Positions 23,298 to 37,322 of a DNA stretch of 64,000 bases are shown here, piece by piece. Below the pieces are notes generated by a model. That model was not told the DNA's origin. It did not search any database and saw only the letters and a program-made list of their open reading frames with translations. The stretch is from Rhodocollybia butyracea (lineage: Eukaryota; Basidiomycota; Agaricomycetes; Agaricales; Omphalotaceae). Location: contig JADNRY010000004.1 in assembly GCA_015501585.1 (NCBI GenBank), forward strand, positions 930,001 to 994,000, in the 5' to 3' direction. Position numbers and translations under genes: made by a program. Position 1 is the first letter of the stretch. Every line of letters begins with the position of its first letter.

Positions 23298-23580
23298 GGG
23301 ATCCTTAAAAATTACTATTTTTGATATTTTTGCAGTGGATGAGTTCAAAGCTGTTTTTATTGCAAAATAAAGCAATTTTCAAACTGAGAAACACTTAACC
23401 TGTTTCATGTTTTTTTTTTAGTAGAGTTAGACACATTTAAAAATTTTCATAAATTACTATAATAAGCAATTTCAAATCTTTTGCAGTGGATGAGTTAAAA
23501 GCTGTTTTATTACCAAATTAGGTAAATTTCAAGCATCTTGACTGGTTTTATGTTTTTCACATAGAGTTAAGCATATGACA
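23298..23580. repeat. Tandem duplication of about 150 bases, diverged
   Basis: The words ttttgcagtggatgagtt and aaagctgttttt, followed by T-rich sequence and tagagtta, appear at about 23327-23437 and again at about 23480-23578. It lies just outside the solo LTR and contains no gene. Confidence 0.6.
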
Positions 23581-23951
23581 CAGCAGCACAATTATCCTAG
23601 GTATAGCAAAAAAACTAAGCACACAGGGTACGAGTGACACAATGCCATGTATTGATGAGTAGCACAGAGTTGAGAGTGCAGAGCCATTCATCCTTCTAAT
23701 CTTGTTGAGATCAGTGAATTTTGACGAGATGATTTAGCTTCTGAGATGATAGAGAGACCACATATATACCAACAAGTTCGAACAACATATAATTGATTAC
23801 TACAACGTGTTCGCGCCAGCTTCCTCCTATGAGAGAAGTGGTGGATGGGGCTCAGAAGGAACTGTTACTGCCGACGGCGGTGGCCTGACGTATATAGCTC
23901 ACGTGCACTATCCAGGACAGCCTATATAGTATATACTATATACGTCACTGG
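23581..23951. other. Intergenic DNA before a small open frame
   Basis: No gene is recognised. A short AT palindrome (tatatagtatatactatata) lies near 23923-23942. Confidence 0.4.
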
Positions 23952-24254
23952 ATGAGCGCCAGTTCAAGAAACATGTTTAACATTCAACGCTTTCCGAAAC
24001 TTCAGATGCTTAAAGCTCGTCGTGGAGCAGCTGTGTTCAATAACCCTGACACACTCATCAAACCTCGTTGTGGAGTAGTTGTGTTCGAAAACCGTGACAC
24101 TCTCATCAAACCCGACGGGAGTTTTGATTTTGACAGGGCTATAGCTGAAGGCGTTGCTTTGCGAAACAAGTATCGCCAAAACATGATAACCTTGAAGAAG
24201 AACACTGGTCGCTTGCCTCCGGTTTGGCAACCCTTACCCAATATGATAAAATAA
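23952..24254 (+). CDS. Small unrecognised protein, 100 aa, with an internal duplication
   Basis: The frame MSASSRNMFNIQRFPKL... contains two near copies of a 20-residue unit: RGAAVFNNPDTLIKP and CGVVVFENRDTLIKP. The remainder (DGSFDFDRAIAEGVALRNKY, then RLPPVWQPLPN) looks like a folded or bound segment. Protein-like sequence also follows at about 24280-24380 (IPPDVQDRLAKRQTEALTNQ) before a clear gtaagt donor. This could be a spliced gene whose first donor I could not place, or a remnant. Function unknown. Confidence 0.35.
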   Translation: MSASSRNMFNIQRFPKLQMLKARRGAAVFNNPDTLIKPRCGVVVFENRDTLIKPDGSFDFDRAIAEGVALRNKYRQNMITLKKNTGRLPPVWQPLPNMIK

Positions 24255-24587
24255 GTTGTGCTCATCTCGAGTTTGTAGGGTTGGGAAATCAAACCTTTTG
24301 CGACCATTCCACCAGACGTTCAGGATCGTCTTGCCAAGCGTCAGACTGAAGCCTTAACAAATCAGGAGGGTGATGAGGGACAGGTAAGTCGTCGAACTTT
24401 GCTATCGACGGAATCTCACAGCTGTTTGCAGTACCGAAAGCGGGGTAAATTTTAGCCAAAGCGGCTTTCTAAAATTCGACTATATGATTTGTACTATATC
24501 AATGTCCCAAATGATTTGTGTCTGCCTAAATCTAACCCAATTTTCTCGCTCAATTCTCAACCAAGTCCTTTTTCTAGTCCTGTAGAA

Positions 24588-24846
24588 TAGCGCTCACGTT
24601 TCAGGTATCTGGAATGATCAGCAGATCGCCTGGGGAAAGAGCTTAGTTTCACCCATTTTGATAGTGTTTTTCGCCTCTAGATACTAACTCAGTCTATACC
24701 TCCAGCTCTGGGCCCTGGGCTGTAGCCAGCGCTTGAGACCAATTTTCCATACGGCCATGTTTCAGCATCGAATATCTCCACAACTCTCAGTGACGATAGG
24801 TGACAATCCTCAAAAGCCTCGTCGCTCGGTTACCATATTGGAAGTG
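24588..24846 (+). pseudogene. Old Yellow Enzyme fragment (fifth OYE-related locus)
   Basis: The sequence aligns with the end of exon 1, the first intron and most of exon 2 of the OYE copies at 30385 and 34784. GIWND is followed by the tcgcctctag acceptor, then a [12 protein letters not shown] stretch, a frameshifted [12 protein letters not shown] equivalent, and QKPR. Frames are broken several times. It stops just before duplication copy B begins at 24874, so it is the debris left of that junction. Confidence 0.8.
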
Positions 24847-25578
24847 CATCAATCCCGGTGAATCCATGGGCACGCCAGTATCGATACTTCGCCGAACTTG
24901 AACAACCTCTCTTCTGGCTTTGCTATGAGCTCTGATGAGCTGCAGGAGCGAGCGTTTAACGCGCGACTACATTGAACTACTAATATTGCTGGATCATCCA
25001 CCGAGTTGAGGGTCTGAATCTCCAGAAATCTATCTGACCCTGTTCTAGAATGGGCTGTTGCTCGTCCAACATGGATGCATGATACTTGAATACTAATTAA
25101 ATCATTAATATGATATATGATTGACTCGCAAAACATTGCGCCTATAACACTGATTGCTTCATAACAGCATAACAGCTGACGGAGGCGTCAAACCTATACG
25201 CCCGTCAAACCTTTGCGCCTGAAGCTAGCAACTCCTCATTTCATCCTCGACCCAGATGCTCTTCTCGCCAATGGCAATGCTGCATTGGTATCTATGGCCA
25301 TTCCATTTGCACGAGACGTCCATATTAGGGGAATTTGGAGAACTATTTAATCCTAAGTGTGAATGCCCATTCATTAATTCACCTTGCCCTTCGCAGACAG
25401 TATACCACTTCTGCAATGCCAAAAATGTGGCTTCCTTCTCGCAACTCCTCATTGATCATTAATTGATCATTCTCGAACCAAATGCTCTTCTCGGCAATGA
25501 CGATGATGGATATCTAGCTCGATATTTCTACATCGTAGTACCTATTCAATCTTTACTAGTAGAAAATGGGTAAGCCGT

Positions 25579-26865
25579 CTATCGCCCTGAGATTTTTCCG
25601 TCCAAAACATAGAACGTTTTCCTGTCGTACGCATTGAAGGGAATGTTGTGTTCCAAACGGTAAGGAAGGTCAGGCTAGTGAATTATGTACTCACGTTTGA
25701 GAGAAACCATCTCCCATACGCAACCAGTCCGCCCTTCTCGTCGGCTGTCTTCATTCCAATCTCCCTGTCGGCACCTCCAGCGCTAACGAACCACCGCAAG
25801 AAATCAAGATTCTCTCCCTCAGGCAAGTCCATTTGAAGCTCAAAGTATGTGAGACGGTTTACAAGACGGGGCTCGAAGACATGGATGTAAGATAAAGTTG
25901 AGTGAGGTTTTCGAAGCTCCTCCACAAAGTAGCGGAAAGTCGGCTTAGGATCTTTCATTCTCATGCCTGAAAGAGCATGGATATAATGAGAATAAGGTTC
26001 ATCAGATGCAATTCGGAGTACTGACCTTGAAATTCTCGCCACGGGCTATGACGGATCGCCGTCCTTTGCGCTCCAACAGCTTTGACCACAGCATCTACAA
26101 CTTCCAATGGAAACCTGGTCCAGTTCTCAATGCTCCCACCATACTCATCTGTCCTGTCGTTGCTGACGTCCTGCAAGAAGTGATCAACCAAGTATCCGTT
26201 CGCACCTATAACCTTGTGAACAACGCAGACAACCAAGGTAAATTATATTGATTCTTACCATGCACCTCAACTCCGTCAAATCCAGCGCCGTAGACAGCGT
26301 TTTTGGCGGCAGTAGCGAACCATTGAACATACTCTTTGATTTCAGATACGGTGAGGGGACGAGGCTTTTGAGGATCGTCAGGAGTCATAGAAATATTTGA
26401 TGCTGAAACAAGGTCGTATGAAAAATCGGGTTCGACCTCTGGCGTTCCTGGAACAGGAGTACGTCCTACAGCCCAGAGTTGGAGGTAGATGTAAGACCCT
26501 TTTGCATGGACTGCCTCGGTGACCTGGAGCAGGGAAACGGAAAACAAGTCAGATCGCCGAAAGCCAGTTAAAATGGCTAAATAAATGCGGACCTCTTTCC
26601 ACCTGGAAATTTGTTCATCACTCCAAATCCCAGGAACGTGGGCGTATCCTCCGGCCTGATGGGTAATAAGAGTTCCCTCTGTAATGAGAAGCGTGCCGGG
26701 AACAGATGCTCTTTGTTCATAGAACTCCTTGACAATGGGATGGGGGACATGGGCAGCACTTGCACGGAACCGCGTCATCGGGGCCAAAACTACTCGATGT
26801 TTGAGGTGCATGTTGCCCACCTGGGCCGGCTGGAAGAGATTTGAGGTGGTGGGGCTTGAAACCAT
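25579..26865 (-). pseudogene. Old Yellow Enzyme copy B, probably dead
   Basis: Exons 1-3 match copy A closely, with the [14 protein letters not shown] active-site block and DEYGGS intact. Three faults follow. In exon 4, 30 bases are missing in frame, removing ten residues before the WF-SAGGAD motif. The last intron has shrunk to about 20 bases (gtgagt...cactag), too short for normal splicing, and reading through it gives a stop after NVST. The last exon itself reads to a premature stop at 25579-25581. The FMN/NADPH-binding C-terminus would be lost or altered. Copy A at 3877-5262 is the intact counterpart. Confidence 0.8.
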
Positions 26866-27575
26866 GAATAGAGTTGAGTTGGTGTTTGATTTGTAAACAG
26901 GAGTCGGTGTCTTAGGGTTTTAAACAAGAGTTGTAGGTGGCAATGCGAAGCATTGCCAGATACTTGTACCAGATGCCGAACATTTGAGTCGCGCGGTAGA
27001 CTGCTTTTGATCTTTCTGACTATAAGATGCATTTATCGTGTCAAGGCTTCTCAGGGGGTAGTAAAAGGGCAAACTTACCTTTCGAGCCAATCACTCTGAG
27101 GCGCTGACAGGTAATACAGCATTCTAAATCTGGCCGAATAAGTGTGTACCTCTTGATTGGGATATGGTCAACTATTCAATGACTGCGCACTAGGACATCT
27201 CTTGCCCAACTGTGTGCTTACTGAGTACTGAGTAGTGGCATACGCGACGGGACTGTATAAACAGCGATCTATCCTTGTGCGACGTTTTGATTGGATAGAG
27301 AGAAAACAAGCATCTAATCAACCGTCAAGTCAACGTCCCATTACCATTACACTCGAAAACCAGTTCAAAGATGAAAAGTGACAGCCCCACTCTGCCAATT
27401 GCTCCGACGGATGGTCATCACAAAATGATATAGTATCTTCAAACCCCAGTGTAAAAGGCTAACTTGAATACTGTCGCCAGAAGGAGCAGGGAAGGAGGTT
27501 TACGGCTGTTTACGGAACGCCAGCTCCGGAAGATGAGGAAGCGCTGAACTGATATAAGCGCTCGTAGTCGTTTTC
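26866..27575. other. Shared upstream region of OYE copy B and mL59, with the empty Plavaka site
   Basis: This is a divergent promoter region of about 700 bases. It matches 5263-5887 up to the empty insertion site at about 27491-27500 and then matches 13972-14050. It shows the ancestral arrangement: OYE and mL59 head to head. Confidence 0.8.
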
Positions 27576-28423
27576 ATGTCGGCCGTCCAAGCTCTCAAAA
27601 AATTTCGTATCCATGAATTAAAAGGGCTTCAAGGACATATTACACGTTTTGGGCCTCTTCCTGCACCCGAAAATGCCTCGTCATCCGGTGTCCAACTCCC
27701 GAATCCCTTTATTCCTCACCGAAATCCATATACTGGCAGATGGGCAGCTCCAAAATATTCTTTACGGCGACAGGCAGAGCTCATAAAAGTGGCTAAAGCC
27801 TCAAATAATCTTGACCTGCTTCCTCCTGGTCCCAAGCTTTCTTCTCCAGCAGCGAACCTGCTAAGTAAAAAGCTGGACGCGACTGTTGGTTTATCCGAAA
27901 AGTTATCTGTGTTAGACGAGGCGTTGGCGTTTCCGGTGGATTGGGTGGGCAAATTCGAGCCAAAGAATACGACTGGGTCAGATTTAGGTGTTCGGTTGTA
28001 CGCGGGGAAGAAGAGGATGTTCAAGGGACACAAGTGGGAACGTACCAAGCCTCGTCGGGAGGCTCACAAGGGTATGTTGATGAGGGATATGGACTGGCGT
28101 GTCACAAAGTTCAAGGGCGTAAGTAAACTTTTTTGTTCCTTGACTTGGCTGACTTGTTCAATTTCCAGGAACATCACTACCGCAGTCGAAACCCACTCAA
28201 ACCCAACCAGTCTACAAAGCTCCCTTTCTAGTCTATCTTTTACTTATAATAATATACGTTATGCATATCCAATGCTGCTCATTGACATGAGGTAACGTAT
28301 CAGGTTTTCGGAAAGAAATCGGAGCAAAACCCTGCTCCCGTACCTCAGCAGCCTCAACATCTGGATTTCATTCACCCTGAGTTGACGGACTGGAATCGGA
28401 GGTATAGGTATTCAGGTTCCTGA
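27576..28423 (+). CDS. mrpl25: Mitochondrial large-subunit ribosomal protein mL59
   Basis: mL59 (yeast MRPL25) is a fungal-type protein of the mitochondrial 54S subunit. The N-terminus ALKKFRIHELKGL, the block PNPFIPHRNPYTGRWAAPKY with SLRRQAELIKVA, and a basic C-terminal half fit the family. Exon 1 is 27576-28118 (181 codons), ending at a ggc|gtaagt donor. Exon 2 starts about 28169 (EHHYRSRNPLKPN). A last exon after the acceptor at about 28304 encodes VFGKKSEQNPAPVPQQPQ and ends YSGS with stop 28421-28423. The exact donor of the second intron is unclear to me. This is the only full copy; a 5' fragment lies at 14051. Confidence 0.8.
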
Positions 28424-28479
28424 AAATCAAAAACCTCATAAAAGATTCGATGATTCTATTTTCTTCCTAAATCCTCGAC

Positions 28480-29487
28480 ATGCAATCACAGCGTATCGCT
28501 GTTGCTGGAGGAACAGGTGGAATAGGCCAACACGTTGTGGAGGGTCTGTTGGAGATTAAGGCGAAATGCTCTCTCCACATCATCGTCCTCTCTCGCTCTG
28601 TACGCTCGGACATTTTCTTCGCAGGTTCTAGCGCCCCTGTCCTCGCCGTCGACTACAACGATATCGCCAATCTCGCCAAGGTCTTGAACGAACACCAGAT
28701 CGACACTGTCCTCTCGACCCTCTCTTCGCCGGACCCTGCAGTCTTTGCCGCCACTCAGGGAAACCTCCTTAGCGCGGCGCTCCGAGTTCCTACGGTCCAT
28801 CGCTTCTCTCCGAGCGAGTATACTCATGACTCTTCAGCGCTTGCAGAAATCATTCCATATGCGCGTTCCAAAATTGAGATCCTCGAGCCACTGAAACAAA
28901 TCAAAGCTATGCGAGGGTCCAACTTCGAGTTTACGCTCTTCCATACTGGCGCGTTCATGAATTACCTCGCGGTAGGCAACCCTAAACCCGATGGAGCCAA
29001 GGCTCTTGGGCACATTACGCCTTTCCCGTACGTTTTTGATTTCAAGAATCTCAAAGCGAATGTTCCCGGAGATGGAGAGAGACGCATGGTTTTTACCGCT
29101 ACAGAGGATATCGGGAAATTCGTAGCCGCTGCGACTCAGTTGGCTACTTGGGAGGAACATAGTGAGATGAAGGGCGACTGGGTGACTTTTAACCAGATAA
29201 TTTCTATGGCGGAGAGTATTCTTGGTGGTAAGTTTATAGCTCGCTATTTAAACTAATTTTTGATCAGTATTCTCTTTTCACAGAAAAGATCGATGCCAAG
29301 TACAATAGTCACAGCTGGAATCGGGGGTTCTCCGCCTTCATTCACTAATCTGTATCTCTTCATTTACCTAGCTATTATCAACGGGAACTATGAGATGATG
29401 AGGCCGTTCAACTTGAATGAGGCGGTAGGCAATGCAGTAAAGCCAATCACTGTGAAGGAGTTTTTGGAGAGGTGGTGGGGACTTTGA
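28480..29487 (+). CDS. NmrA-like / isoflavone reductase-like NAD(P)-binding protein
   Basis: This is an atypical short-chain dehydrogenase. The family either senses NAD(P) (NmrA) or reduces aromatic and isoflavonoid-like substrates. The first exon (28480-29227) starts with a Rossmann fold, IAVAGGTGGIGQHVVEG (GxxGxxG), then VLSTLSSPDPAVF, VHRFSPSEYTHDS (the loop typical of the isoflavone reductase group), FTLFHTGAFMNYL and MVFTATEDIGKFVAAA. After the intron ending at 29283 the frame reads EKIDAKYN. A further small intron (about 29308-29371) is needed to reach the conserved tail NGNYEMMRPFNLNEAVGNAV, ending EFLERWWGL. If that intron is not spliced, the protein stops early. The 3' part from about 29310 recurs as a remnant at 31880-32050. 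Confidence 0.8.
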
Positions 29488-29950
29488 TATGCTCTTCCTA
29501 TAACCTAATCCGGTGCTTGGTGCTTTTACTTTGATTCGATATCATCATCGTTGATTCTCTCTCATTGGTGCTGCGCGAAAGGTAGTGCGATGTCCGTAGT
29601 AACGTCGACAATAAGAATCGCGACAGCGGATCTAGTTTTTCAGTCACCGAGCTGCACATGATTAGAGTTCGATATTCCATATCTCGGCACAGCGATTTCA
29701 GCGCAACTATACTAACACCCTAACCTTCAATTTGTCGCCCTCGATGATCTCCAGCAGTTCATTGACATCCCACTTGGCACACTGAGATACCGTCCAGCTA
29801 GCCAACCACGACGCACATGTGAGTAAAACACATAGTGTGTGCAGTGACTTGCGGGTATCAACGAAGCCACTCATCATATTTTGGCCCGCATCTGGGTAGC
29901 TATATCAGTCACGGTTGAAATTGGAGCCATATCAGCACACTTGTCTGCTG
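29310..29950. repeat. Module duplication, left copy: NmrA 3' end plus SDR 3' end (partner 31880-32450)
   Basis: The end of the NmrA gene and the end of a short-chain dehydrogenase gene lie tail to tail here and again at 31880-32450 with clear base identity (for example tttgtcgccctcgatgatct in both). In this left copy NmrA is intact and the SDR is a fragment. In the right copy the reverse is true. Confidence 0.85.
29735..29950 (-). pseudogene. Short-chain dehydrogenase 3' fragment
   Basis: Minus-strand sequence matches the last 70 or so codons of the SDR gene at 32235-33218 (SHVRRDWLAG and neighbouring positions). It carries a deletion in the KKQEI region and several indels. Nothing of the Rossmann fold remains. 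It is a relic of the duplication that made two NmrA-SDR-OYE modules. Confidence 0.75.
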
Positions 29951-30384
29951 CTAACGAGGTTTCTCGCATATGTAGGCCGGAATCTCTAGAGCTTCTTCCA
30001 TCAGGTCTAGTCTGAGAAAGCTATATGATAGAGCAAGCCGTGGAGCTCTGAAGTCGAATGTTGAGAGTCGGCAAGAAAGGCGCAGCTTACGGAACGAATG
30101 AAGTCATGAAGTCATGTTCGGTGATACTTTGGAGATTCTTATTCACTTTTGTACTATGGGTTAGTCATTGTCTCCCGAAGGCTGACTCTAAAATCTCTTG
30201 ACACTAACGAGTCGAACTATAGTTAGATGGTATAGTTAGATGGTTAGTCAAGGGGTTAGTAATGATAATCCAAGAATCGCGTCTTCTTACTGGCGATGGA
30301 AAGGTTTAAAAAGCATTCCTCCCTCAGTATCTCATTCATTCACTCGCCGATAACCCAGCTGAAACTCACTATATACTTTTCAAC
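29951..30384. other. Upstream region of OYE copy C
   Basis: From about 30230 to the ATG the sequence is shared with the upstream region of OYE copy D (34655-34783). It includes a TTAGTAA word at 30256-30262, tcgcgtcttcttactggcga, and a tttaaaaag TATA-like word. No gene is seen. Confidence 0.55.
30256..30262 (+). promoter_or_regulatory. TTAGTAA, Yap1-response-element-like site upstream of OYE copy C
   Basis: TTAGTAA matches the Yap/AP-1-like consensus TTA(C/G)TAA and lies 123 bases before the ATG. It is conserved upstream of copy D. Yeast OYE genes respond to oxidative stress through Yap1; the same control here is inferred. Confidence 0.4.
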
Positions 30385-31755
<1,371 letters not shown>

Positions 31756-31879
31756 GCTCAAACTTGAATAGATGCGCAGCATTCCTATTAAAAGTAGATC
31801 CCCCATTTGCGGTCAAACTGGAATATATGTAGATTATTATAATGTAGATTTCAAGTTAATGAGATACTAGTGAATATTA

Positions 31880-32050
31880 ATATAGTCGTTCTCCGCCTTC
31901 ATTCGCCAATATGTATCTCTTCCTTTACCTAGCTATTATCAACGGGAACTGAGATGATAAGGCCATTCAACTTGAATGAGGCGGTGGGCAATGCAGTAAA
32001 GCTAATTACTGTGAAGGAGTTTTGAGAAGTGGCGGGACTTTGATCTGGTC
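31880..32050 (+). pseudogene. NmrA-like gene 3' remnant
   Basis: This matches the last exon region of the NmrA gene at 29310-29487, with NLNEAVGNAVK recognisable. It is broken by indels after INGN and by a stop after the KEF codons. It is the right-hand copy of the duplicated module. Confidence 0.8.
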
Positions 32051-32234
32051 TTCCTAGCCCGATGCTTGGTGCTTTTACTCTGATTCGATATTATCATAGT
32101 TCATTCTCTCTCATTGGCGCTGCGCGTAAGGTAGCGCGAGGTCCGTAGTAATATTGTATCGGCAGTGGACCTGGTTTTATCTGTCACCGTAATTCAAAAG
32201 TTCATTATGTATTCGGCAGTCACGTTCGGTGCAA

Positions 32235-33218
32235 CTATACTACCATCCTAATCTTCAATTTGTCGCCCTCGATGATCTCCTGCTTCTTAGCCAGCAGTTC
32301 ATCGACATCCCACTGGGCACTTAGATACCGTCCAGCTAGCCAATCACGACGCACATGTGAGTAAAACACAATAGTGTGTGCAGCGACTTCCGGGGTATCA
32401 ACCAGAATACTCATCATATCTTGGGGCATCTGGGCAGCCATGTCGGTTGCAATTGCACCCGGGTGAATCGCATAACAAAGGATCCCTTTGTCTCCGTATT
32501 CTGCAGCGATGATCTCAGAGAGACGTAGGATGGCAAGTTTGCTTGTCTACGAGGAAAAGATTTAGCTGGACTATCCGGTGTAATAGAAAACGTCGAGCCT
32601 GGTATGCAGATACACCCCTTCCAGTGTGATGCGCTCCGATACTGGTCAAGTTAACGATAGTCTTGAGACCATCGCAAGAGATGAGTAGGGGCAAGGCAGC
32701 ACGCACTACATTGAAAAGGCCCTTTATGTTGATCGACCAGATGTTCCACCACTCGTCCGGGTCGACGTCTCCAATATTTTTGAAATTATCCATTAAACCT
32801 GCATTATTCACGACAATATCCAATCGTCCGAAAGTAGATTCAACGTCCTTCAGAGCAGCTGCGACCCCGTCTGTGTCAGTGACATCTATGCCAGCAGTGA
32901 GGACCTTGAGTTTTGACCCCGACCGCTGGGCTTCAAGGCAAGCTTTTTCTGTAGTTTCCAAGCCAGACTTGTTGCGAGCGAGTAGTGCGATCCCGGATGC
33001 ACCAGCTTGCGCAAAAGCAACTGAAATAGCCCTGCCGATACCCTTGGATGCTCCTGTGATAAGCACAACCTTGCCTGGAAGATTGGCTTGGTTTGGACTT
33101 ATAGCGTCATATGTGTCGTTGCGAACAGTGGAAATGAAAGAAACACCTGTCGAAGCGCTCTATTCGGATACACCGTTATAAGAAACAAATCAAGTACAAT
33201 GTTACCTGTGTGCGCCAT
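32235..33218 (-). CDS. Short-chain dehydrogenase/reductase, 290 aa
   Basis: A classical SDR, an NAD(P)-dependent oxidoreductase of unknown substrate. Exons on the minus strand are 33218-33206 (a 13-base first exon, MAHTG), 33146-32599 and 32546-32235; together they give 873 coding bases. Motifs seen are GKVVLITGASKGIGRAI (TGxxxGxG), NNAGLMDNF, INIKGLFNVV, NLTSIGAH (catalytic Ser), AYQTSKLAILRL (the YxxxK pair, assembled across an intron) and IHPGAIATDM. The second intron starts with GC instead of GT (cag|gctcga); without this splice the catalytic YxxxK is lost, so the GC-AG reading is well supported. The C-terminus is IEGDKLKIRMVV. A dead 3' copy lies at 29735-29950. Confidence 0.88.
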
Positions 33219-34783
33219 AATTCAAAGGGCCAAAGAAAAAAAATCTAAAAAATAGGTCTAGCAGTGTTTCGTGAAGGACTCAGTCGTACGTGTGTTACGA
33301 AGACACGTTGAAGGAGCGACTTTCGTTCAGAAGTTTTGACCACTATAAATATGCATAACCGCCGGATCTCTATAGCACTTACGCACACTATCGGCTTGGA
33401 CTGTAGGTGGTGTCATTCCCTTATAGGTAAGTCATCTATAAATTGTACGTACCAGCTGACTTGATGACCTTTGTGAGCAGCTTCTGCCATATCAGCACTA
33501 TCAGTCACGCGCACTTGTCCGCTATCATCATAGCTGGTGCTCGCAGATGTCGACAACATGTCTGGAGTACTTGATACCAGTAATATCGGCATGGCCTGGC
33601 TCCTGTGGTAAGCAAAGAGAAATCTAGCATCCGCAAATTCGCAAATTCAGGATCACATGTCCGCACAACTGTCCACTACCCTCGGAAGAACATCAATTTC
33701 TGAAGACATTTAAAGTGACAGATCGAAGCATACATACGCACCTTGTTGTGCACAAAAACATCTGGCAAGTTGGTATTCAACTCACTATCAGGCCTGTAAG
33801 AATGCTCTAGCCTGAAATTCTGAATCCCATCTCATTCAATTTTTTCTCTGATGCGCTTAGCGGTTTGGGTTAACGAACTTCAAGATTTGCTGGGATGCTC
33901 AGAAATGCAAGGTCGCATGCAGGTCGAGAGGATGGTGGTAGTATCGCAGTTGCCACATACAACCAAGGACCGATCCCAGAGGGTGCCGAGATGTGTTTAG
34001 CGGGGGTTAGCGAGCTTTGCTGGGCTGCTCAGAAATGCAAGGTCGCATGCAGGTTGAGAGAATGGTGGTAGTACCGCAGTTGCCACATCATTACAGCTAA
34101 GGACCGGTCCTGGGCGCCGAGATCGCCTTTGGCAGAGGGGTCCGCAGAAAAACGGACTCGTGCATTTGAGACCAAACATTCATTGAACTTGCCGTCAGAA
34201 ACTTTTCGGACAGATTTCTACCAACCTGCTCGTTTTGGGATTGCAAAGGGCAGCCTTGACATTTGACAAAGTGTAACAAAGACCATGATTGAACTCGTCT
34301 TCTCTTTAGCGTAATGTACTCACCGCCAGAACAATGCCAATTTACTAGAAAACGACGTATGCAACCCGTATGCAGTTTTCATCAGATTTGAGGCACCGTG
34401 ATAAGAGAGTATGATACTGCCAGATGAGTACTTGAGTGCTGGAGCCGGTCGGTTTCCTGCAGTCGCCATCTGTAATCTTGAATCTAGCAAAACACGTTGA
34501 ACTTGTGGCCGCTTTGTTGAGATTATAGACGCGCGCGCCACATTATAAGACGCTTAGTACCGTGACGAATCCGATACGTGCGCACGCACGCGCATCCAGA
34601 TTACGCATCTTCGTCAGCAAATTACTCAGTCAAATCTTACTTCCGTCTACCATGGCAAGGGGTTAGTAATGAGAATCGCGTCTTCTTACTGGCGATGGAA
34701 AGGTTTAAAAAGCACTTCTCCCCTAGTATCTTGTTCACTCAACCAGCGATAACACAGTTGAAACTCAGTTTATATTCTTTAAC
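33219..34783. other. Intergenic region with a 130-base tandem duplication; promoter of OYE copy D at its end
   Basis: No gene is recognised over 1.5 kb. Two diverged direct copies of about 120-130 bases lie at 33870-33992 and 34006-34122. Both contain gctcagaaatgcaaggtcgc and gcagttgccacat. From 34655 the sequence matches the upstream region of OYE copy C. Confidence 0.6.
34663..34669 (+). promoter_or_regulatory. TTAGTAA, Yap1-response-element-like site upstream of OYE copy D
   Basis: It stands 115 bases before the ATG, in a block otherwise shared with copy C (ggttagtaatg, tcgcgtcttcttactggcga, tttaaaaag). Control of OYE by a Yap1-like factor is inferred from yeast. Confidence 0.4.
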
Positions 34784-36167
<1,384 letters not shown>

Positions 36168-37322
36168 ATGAGCAGTACAAGTTCCTATTAAAAGTAGATC
36201 ACCCATTTGCGGTCAAACTGGAATAGATGTAGATGTAGATCATTATAATGTAGATTTCAAGTTAATGAGATAGTGAATATAGTCGTACTTAATGCTTTGT
36301 AGAGCGTCCCAGCTACTTGAATTCAGTTCTTAATTAAGGCTCTTGGGTTTGAGATTGAAGCTAGGGGCTTAACCTATGTAAATTACACAAAAGATGTAAA
36401 CGGATGCTCTCATATCTTGCTAGAGTTCAGACAAGTTGTTAAACGCCAACTTATCGCCTCTTATCGTAGACTTGTCTGGGGACTAGAGATGAGTGCGCCT
36501 GCTCGCGAGGTACTATCAGGTGTTCCATTAAGAGTGACACTTCCTTGGTAAATTGGGCTCCCCGCGCCTTAGTACTCGGGCGTGTAGTATAACAGAGTTT
36601 AAATGAAAAAGAGGCTCACATTTATCCTCAGGGTTCTTTGCAAGATATGCAATTGAACATTGTGCTGATGACAAAAATCTCGAACTTGCATGTCGATCGC
36701 CAGTGTCATATAGCGGATGTTACGCCCCCCACCCTTGAAGCAATAGAGCATATGCATAAAGCAATCGAGATCCCATAAGTAATGCCATTAATTATAAGTA
36801 TATGTCTTGAGTCGACAAACAGACTAACAAGAGTTAGAATCCATCTCAGGATTCTCAGAAACCATTGAAAAGCACTGAAGCATCTATCTTCATGGATAGA
36901 CCGAACGACGATAAGCACGAGAGACAATATCGTGCAGAGAACGTACCACTGGCCATGATCGAACAACAATCAAGTATAATTGGTCTTCGTTGTTTGCAGA
37001 AATTTAATCCCCTAGGTGAGGCAGAGGAGAAAGAGACGGGGAAGGAGCGTATTGAGCTACAGTTATCATAAAAATGAAGAAAACTCGTAGTAGAACGAAT
37101 GGATGTATGCAAGTACTTAGTACTTAGTGATTACATAACCATGATCCAATCAGCGGCATCACGTTCCAGGATTTTATTTTTTCTCGACCGTTGACCGTGC
37201 TCGCAACCACCATCGACTCACGGCTTTACGCCTGCATAATCTCTTGTGCAGTTCGCAGGATTGAAAAACTCTTCTTCTGTGCTTAATTGTCGTCTTTCAC
37301 CGTATCATTCTCGATAATCAAG
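36168..37322. other. Intergenic region between OYE copy D and the RRM protein gene
   Basis: About 1.15 kb. The first 120 bases are shared with the 3' flank of OYE copy C (to about 31880). The remainder shows no gene; short frames on both strands look random. Confidence 0.5.

Larger units (their letters stand above)
24874..27710. repeat. Segmental duplication, copy B (partner 2055-14183)
   Basis: The copy starts inside the coiled-coil gene's last codons (ccagtatcgatacttcgccg) and continues through an OYE gene to mL59. It lacks the 1.1 kb block of copy A and the Plavaka element, and so preserves the empty target site. The first 100 bases (24874-24975) are a dead 3' fragment of the coiled-coil gene. 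Confidence 0.9.
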
